Notes under the pieces: model-generated
Told to the model about the DNA's origin: nothing
Database searches by the model: none
Seen by the model: the letters and a program-made list of their open reading frames with translations, nothing else
Part shown: piece by piece, positions 59,791-64,000 of the stretch
How the letters are laid out: every line of letters begins with the position of its first letter
How positions within the stretch are numbered: position 1 is the first letter of the stretch
Assembly: GCF_021728295.1 (NCBI RefSeq)
Contig: NZ_JAKJXE010000019.1
Coordinates: 33,605-97,604 of the forward strand
Origin: Pseudomonas petrae
Lineage (GTDB): Bacteria > Pseudomonadota > Gammaproteobacteria > Pseudomonadales > Pseudomonadaceae
Direction of reading: 5' to 3'
Length of the DNA: 64,000 nt
Made by a program: the position numbers and the translations under genes

Positions 59791-60318
59791 TCAGCCCTTG
59801 TAGGCCGCTACCGATTTGGTGATCGCTTCGCGAGCGGCGTCAGCGCCAGCCCACCCTTCGATCTTCACCCATTTGCCTTTTTCGAGGTCTTTGTAGTTCG
59901 CGAAGAAGTGCTCGATCTGCTGGATCAGCAGCGGTGGCAGATCGGTGTATTCCTTCACGTCCACGTACAGCTGGGACAGCTTGTCGTGGGGGACTGCGAT
60001 GACTTTGGCATCGCCGCCGCCGTCGTCGGTCATGTTCAGCACGCCGACCGGACGGGCGCGAATCACGGAACCCGGAGCAACCGGATAAGGTGTCACGACC
60101 AGCACGTCGAGGGGATCGCCGTCGTCAGCCAGTGTGTTGGGGATGAAACCGTAGTTGGCCGGGTAGAACATCGGGGTGGCCATGAAACGGTCAACGAAAA
60201 GGCAGTCGCTTTCTTTGTCGATTTCGTACTTGATCGGCGCGTGGTTGGCCGGGATCTCGATTGCGACGTAGATGTCATTCGGCAGGTCTTTACCGGCCGG
60301 AATCTTGCTGTAGCTCAT
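59791..60318 (-). CDS. ppa: Inorganic pyrophosphatase
   Basis: Family I pyrophosphatase, which pulls biosynthetic reactions by hydrolysing PPi. The 175-residue product has EIPANHAPIKYEIDKESDCLFVDRFMATPMFYPANYGFIPNTLADDGDPLDVLV (with the DxDxxD metal motif DDGDPLD), then VIAVPHDKLSQLYVDVKEYTDLP. AGGGGG precedes ATG 60318. Length and motifs are standard. Confidence 0.97.
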   Translation of the reverse strand: MSYSKIPAGKDLPNDIYVAIEIPANHAPIKYEIDKESDCLFVDRFMATPMFYPANYGFIPNTLADDGDPLDVLVVTPYPVAPGSVIRARPVGVLNMTDDGGGDAKVIAVPHDKLSQLYVDVKEYTDLPPLLIQQIEHFFANYKDLEKGKWVKIEGWAGADAAREAITKSVAAYKG

Positions 60319-60459
60319 TGGGCTTTGCCCCCTTGGTTGACCATTCAGAATCTGGCATGCAACGCCAAAAAGTGGCCCGGATTATAGGCACATTCCTGAA
60401 GCGTTGCCATGCGTGACAGCGGGCTTCAGGCGTCGTGTTGAGCCTGATAGACAGGCGTC

Positions 60460-61194
60460 CTAGTCTAAAGTGCCACGCTGAAATGCCGTCAGCCGTGCCA
60501 ACGGATCCTGACGATAGAACGCTTTCAGTTGCCCATAGACGGCGGGATAGGCCTCGACGAGTAAATCCGGAGCGCTGAAGAAGTACTCGCTGATGACCGC
60601 GAAAAATTCGGCGGGGTTTTCCGCAGCGTAGGGGTCGATGGCGGTCTCGGCGTCGGGGTTGACGTCGAGTTGTCGATTGAGGTCATCGAACGCGCTCTGC
60701 ATGGCGCTGGCCCAGTCACTGACGCGCATGTCATGGTGCAGCGGCGGCAGGCCGTTCGCCTCACCGTTGAGCATGTCCAGCTTGTGCGCCAGTTCGTGGA
60801 TCACCAGGTTGTAGGCTTCCCATCCGCCGCTAGTCAGCACACCCGGCCAGGCCAAAATAACCGGGCCTTGGGACCACGCTTCTCCGCTGTGCTCGCCATC
60901 CCATTCGTGCTCGACGCCGCTGGCATCGCGATGGCGTTGCGGGCTGATGAAATCGTCGCCGTAAAGGATGATTTCGTGAAAACCCTGATACCAGTTCAGA
61001 TCGCCCAGGGCGAGTAACGGCAGCTGCGCCTGAGCAGCCAGAAACAGCCGCGATTCATCACTCAGCTCGACGCCTTCCAGCGCCGTCAGGTGTTTGGCTT
61101 GCAGAAACAGCACGCAACTGTCGAGCAGGTAGCGGTCTTCTTCAGCGGTCAGGCCGTCGAGGATCGGCAGGCGCTGGCGCACGCGCTCCCACAC
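60460..61194 (-). CDS. mtfA: Zinc-dependent peptidase MtfA (M90), 5' end interrupted by an amber codon
   Basis: MtfA binds the glucose-PTS regulator Mlc in enterobacteria and has aminopeptidase activity. The 244-residue frame has the HELAHKLD zinc motif (HExxH), ENPAEFFAVISEYFF with the third ligand, and GPVILAWPGVL. The frame that matches the family begins further up, at ATG 61257 (MWSFREWRKRRTLARHPVDP), but codon 21 is TAG (61197-61195), immediately followed by GTG 61194. The zinc domain could be made by reinitiation at this GTG or by amber readthrough; otherwise the gene is inactive. It is 5 bases downstream of the DedA gene. Confidence 0.75.
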   Translation of the reverse strand: MWERVRQRLPILDGLTAEEDRYLLDSCVLFLQAKHLTALEGVELSDESRLFLAAQAQLPLLALGDLNWYQGFHEIILYGDDFISPQRHRDASGVEHEWDGEHSGEAWSQGPVILAWPGVLTSGGWEAYNLVIHELAHKLDMLNGEANGLPPLHHDMRVSDWASAMQSAFDDLNRQLDVNPDAETAIDPYAAENPAEFFAVISEYFFSAPDLLVEAYPAVYGQLKAFYRQDPLARLTAFQRGTLD

Positions 61195-61261
61195 CTACGG
61201 ATCGACCGGATGACGCGCCAGCGTGCGCCGTTTGCGCCATTCCCGGAACGACCACATGGGC

Positions 61262-61909
61262 TCAGCGCGCCTCGGCGGAGCGACCTGCGCGGCTGCGGAT
61301 CAGGCCGATGATCATCGGCAGCAGCGAGATCAGAATGATCGCCAGCACCAGCAGCGTCAGGTTCTTCTTGATGAACGGGATATTGCCGAAGAAGAAGCCC
61401 AGAGCGACCAGCCCGCCGACCCACAGAACCGAGCCCAACACGCTGAACCCGAGAAAGCGCAGGTAAGGCATGCGACCGAGCCCCGCCACGAAGGGGGCGA
61501 AGGTGCGGATGATCGGCAGGAAGCGCGCGAGGGTGACGGTTTTGCCGCCGTGGCGACCGTAAAACTCTTGGGTTTTGGTCAGGTAATCGCGACGGAAGAT
61601 TTTCGAATTCGGGTTGCTGAACAGCTTGTCGCCAGCCGTGCGGCCGATGATGTAGTTGGTGCTGTCACCGAGTATCGCCGCTGCCATCAGCAGGCACGCC
61701 AGCAACACGGGATCCATGCCGCCACCGGCCGCCACGGCGCCCGCGATGAACAGCAGCGAATCGCCGGGCAGGAACGGCATGACCACCAGGCCGGTTTCGC
61801 AAAAGATCACCAGGAACAGGATGGCGTAAACCCAGGTGCCGTATTGGGTCACAAGGAGGTCGAGGTAAACGTCGAGGTGAAGAATCAGATCAAGCGGATT
61901 GAAATCCAT
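61262..61909 (-). CDS. DedA-family inner-membrane protein
   Basis: A 215-residue DedA/YqjA-type protein, a polyprenyl-phosphate/lipid flippase family of the inner membrane. It shows the conserved FLPGDSLLF motif, the GRFLPIIRTFAPFVAGLGRM motif and several TM segments including FSVLGSVLWVGGLVALGFFFGN. AGGTG precedes ATG 61909. mtfA starts 5 bases beyond its stop. Confidence 0.93.
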   Translation of the reverse strand: MDFNPLDLILHLDVYLDLLVTQYGTWVYAILFLVIFCETGLVVMPFLPGDSLLFIAGAVAAGGGMDPVLLACLLMAAAILGDSTNYIIGRTAGDKLFSNPNSKIFRRDYLTKTQEFYGRHGGKTVTLARFLPIIRTFAPFVAGLGRMPYLRFLGFSVLGSVLWVGGLVALGFFFGNIPFIKKNLTLLVLAIILISLLPMIIGLIRSRAGRSAEAR

Positions 61910-62225
61910 GTAGGCACCTGGTTTGAGACCCGATCCGGGTCGTGCGGGGCGAAGAGGGCAATGTGCGCGGCATTATAGAGGCAAGCAATGCAATTATGGC
62001 GCTCGACATGCCGCCCCCTTTCACCCGCAGATTTGCGTCTGCTCCGGAATCGGAGGCGGATGCGAGCCGGTAGGAGCGTGGCTTGTCCCGCGATCGGCTG
62101 CGCAGCAGTCGTAAACCTGCCGCCGCGCGATCATGGATAGCCCGCGTTCGCCGGGTTGCTGCCGCTGCGCGCCAGATCGCGGGACAAGCCACGCTCCTAC
62201 ACGTTGGATTGCCGAAACCCTGCGA
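61910..62225. repeat. Gene-free gap holding a REPIN (62070-62202)
   Basis: GAGCGTGGCTTGTCCCGCGAT (from 62074) is mirrored by ATCGCGGGACAAGCCACGCTC (to about 62198), the same family as 26.3 and 45.8 kb. No gene on either strand; the rest is the DedA promoter region. Confidence 0.75.
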
Positions 62226-62252
62226 CAAAAAACGGCCTCCGAAGAGGCCGTT
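62225..62252 (-). terminator. Intrinsic terminator after the aldehyde dehydrogenase gene
   Basis: AACGGCCT-CTTCGG-AGGCCGTT followed on the minus strand by six T residues, 23 bases past the stop at 62275. Confidence 0.9.
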
Positions 62253-62274
62253 GCTTGTCACCCGAACACGCTAA

Positions 62275-63795
62275 TCAGAAGAAGCCCAGCGGATTGATGT
62301 CGTAGCTCACCAGCAGGTTTTTCGTCTGCTGATAGTGCTCGAGCGCGATCTTATGGGTTTCGCGGCCGACGCCGGATTTCTTGTAACCGCCGAACGCCGC
62401 ATGGGCCGGGTACAGGTGGTAGCAGTTGGTCCACACGCGACCGGCCTTGATTGCCCGGCCCACGCGATACGCGCGATTGATGTCGCGGGTCCAGACGCCA
62501 GCGCCCAGGCCAAACTCGGTGTCGTTGGCGATGGCCACGGCTTCAGCTTCGTCCTTGAAGGTGGTCACGCTTACCACCGGACCGAAGATTTCTTCCTGGA
62601 AGACGCGCATCTTGTTGTTGCCTTTCAGCAGTGTCGGCTGGATGTAATAACCAGTCGCCAGCGAGCCTTCGAGCTTCTCGACCTTGCCACCGGTCAGCAA
62701 TTCGGCACCCTCGCCCTGAGCGATTTCGAGGTACGAAAGAATCTTGTCGAACTGCTGCTGCGACGCCTGCGCACCGACCATGGTATCGGTGTCCAGCGGA
62801 TCGCCGCGCTGGATCTTGAGGACCTTCTTCATCACCACTTCCATGAACTGCGGGTAGATCGACTCCTGAACCAGGCAGCGGGATGGACAGGTACAGACTT
62901 CGCCCTGGTTGAAGAACGCCAGCACCACGCCTTCAGCGGCTTTCTCGATGAACTCCGGCTCGGCCTGCATGATGTCTTCGAAGAAGATGTTCGGCGACTT
63001 GCCGCCGAGTTCCACGGTGGACGGGATGATGCTGTCAGCCGCTAGTTTCATGATGTGCGAACCCACCGGCGTCGAACCGGTGAAAGCGATCTTGGCGATA
63101 CGCTTGCTGCTCGCCAGGGCTTCACCCGCTTCACGACCATAACCTTGCACGACGTTCAGCACGCCTTTTGGCAACAGATCGCCGATCAGTTCCATGAGCA
63201 CGGTGATGCCCAACGGCGTTTGCTCGGCCGGTTTGAGGACGATGCAGTTACCCGCGGCGAGGGCGGGCGCGAGTTTCCAGGCGGCCATCAACAACGGGAA
63301 GTTCCACGGGATGATCTGCCCGACCACGCCCAGCGGCTCGTGAATGTGATACGCCACGGTGTTGCCGTCTATCTCCGCAGCCGAGCCTTCCTGAGCACGC
63401 AGCACACCGGCGAAATAACGGAAATGGTCGACAGCCAGGGGGATGTCCGCGTTGAGGGTTTCGCGCACGGCTTTACCGTTGTCCCAGGTCTCGGTGACCG
63501 CCAGCAATTCCAGGTTTTGTTCGATGCGGTCAGCGATTTTCAGCAGGGTCAGCGAGCGCTCCTGCACCGAGGTTTTGCCCCACACATCGGCAGCGGCATG
63601 GGCGGCGTCGAGGGCTTTGTCGATGTCTTCGGCGGTCGAGCGAGGGAATTCTGCGATCAGCTTGCCGGTGATCGGCGAGGTGTTTTCAAAGTATTGGCCT
63701 TTGACCGGCGGCACAAATTCGCCACCGATGTAGTTGCCGTACTGGGTCTTGAAGGTGACGAGTGAGCCTTCAGTACCGGGGTGGGCATAACGCAT
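62275..63795 (-). CDS. exaC: NAD-dependent (acet)aldehyde dehydrogenase ExaC/AldB type
   Basis: It oxidises acetaldehyde and other short aldehydes to acids during ethanol or acetoin use. The 506-residue product has IIPWNFPLLMAAWKLAPALAAGN, the catalytic Glu in ELGGKSPNI, the catalytic Cys in FNQGEVCTCPSR, and EEIFGPVVS. The C-terminus (TKNLLVSYDINPLGFF) is typical of ExaC/AcoD. AAGGAGATAT precedes ATG 63795. A sigma-54 promoter lies 80-95 bases upstream, matching the regulation of this class in Pseudomonas. Confidence 0.95.
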   Translation of the reverse strand: MRYAHPGTEGSLVTFKTQYGNYIGGEFVPPVKGQYFENTSPITGKLIAEFPRSTAEDIDKALDAAHAAADVWGKTSVQERSLTLLKIADRIEQNLELLAVTETWDNGKAVRETLNADIPLAVDHFRYFAGVLRAQEGSAAEIDGNTVAYHIHEPLGVVGQIIPWNFPLLMAAWKLAPALAAGNCIVLKPAEQTPLGITVLMELIGDLLPKGVLNVVQGYGREAGEALASSKRIAKIAFTGSTPVGSHIMKLAADSIIPSTVELGGKSPNIFFEDIMQAEPEFIEKAAEGVVLAFFNQGEVCTCPSRCLVQESIYPQFMEVVMKKVLKIQRGDPLDTDTMVGAQASQQQFDKILSYLEIAQGEGAELLTGGKVEKLEGSLATGYYIQPTLLKGNNKMRVFQEEIFGPVVSVTTFKDEAEAVAIANDTEFGLGAGVWTRDINRAYRVGRAIKAGRVWTNCYHLYPAHAAFGGYKKSGVGRETHKIALEHYQQTKNLLVSYDINPLGFF

Positions 63796-63875
63796 GGTGA
63801 ATATCTCCTTGCTCTTGTGATTGTCTGGGGATAACGCGTTGCGGCGCCTAGCTAGGTCGCATGGCTAGAGCGTAG

Positions 63876-63891
63876 AGCAAAGCGCGGGCCA
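63876..63891 (-). promoter_or_regulatory. Sigma-54 (RpoN) promoter of exaC
   Basis: On the minus strand TGGCCCG-CGCT-TTGCT matches the -24/-12 consensus TGGCACG-N4-TTGCW closely, with the invariant GG and GC at the correct spacing, 81-96 bases upstream of the start codon. Confidence 0.75.
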
Positions 63892-64000
63892 CTGCCGTCC
63901 AGTCCCCGGTTTATGGGGGTTTTGTCGATGGATCGTGTGCTTTTGGGTAGGCGTTGTACCAACGGCGGGGCGGCGCGAGTGACATTTTGTACCCTTTGGG

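Noticed and set aside
59640..59822. 60-codon plus-strand frame between the repressor and ppa
   Set aside because: Its second half runs across the ppa terminator hairpin and into ppa; no recognisable domain. A very short leader peptide cannot be excluded.

Overview
The window is a stretch of Pseudomonas chromosome, most likely from the P. fluorescens / P. putida / P. syringae side of the genus. The basis is the gene content and order (uvrA-MFS-ssb; xseB-ispA-dxs; the ribD-ribE-ribBA-ribH-nusB-thiL-pgpA run; a Zur-type zrgA-ABC-permease-DUF3299 operon next to oprG), the high GC content and the many Pseudomonas REP/REPIN repeats between genes. The window opens inside uvrA and ends just upstream of an aldehyde dehydrogenase gene. 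No tRNA, rRNA, CRISPR array, transposase or prophage structural gene was seen.

Layout. 1-4.8 kb: uvrA (cut by the window edge), a YajR-like MFS exporter and ssb. 4.8-8.3 kb: an AT-rich block holding one GGDEF-EAL gene and no other convincing gene. 8.3-18.6 kb: a DUF1348 gene with its TetR regulator (operator inside the promoter), a YdeP-type molybdopterin oxidoreductase, an MscS-family channel and the helicase lhr. 18.8-20.6 kb: two overlapping sugar-nucleotide SDR genes. 20.7-24.7 kb: oprG and the zinc-responsive operon. 25-28 kb: a small conserved gene, cnoX, a methyltransferase and a lipoprotein gene. 27.8-36.2 kb: a long plus-strand run of nrdR, riboflavin genes, nusB, thiL, pgpA, a solute-binding protein gene, ribA and a BtuF-like gene. 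36.2-41.4 kb: btuB, dxs, ispA and xseB on the minus strand.

From 41.4 kb the content is more accessory. A nitroreductase / Yellow-family / quinone-oxidoreductase cluster has a divergent LysR gene. A sugar-acid catabolic cluster follows (XylD-like dehydratase, XylX-like FAA-fold dehydratase, LysR, MFS), in which two copies of the same LysR-type operator (GATAAC-N5-GTTATC) mark both transcription units. Then come a lone maleate isomerase with its own LysR, a LysE exporter, an uncharacterised gene and an orphan ADP-ribosylglycohydrolase.

The most unusual part is 57.0-59.4 kb. Three minus-strand genes joined by start/stop overlaps encode a TIR-like (DUF1863/MTH538-type) protein, an unrecognised 87-residue protein and a HIT-family hydrolase. 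They lie directly downstream of a LexA/CI-type (HTH + S24) repressor gene that has paired operators in its own promoter. This is a candidate stress- or phage-responsive nucleotide-signalling module. The window closes with ppa, an mtfA gene interrupted by an amber codon at position 21, a DedA gene and an exaC-type aldehyde dehydrogenase with a near-consensus sigma-54 promoter.
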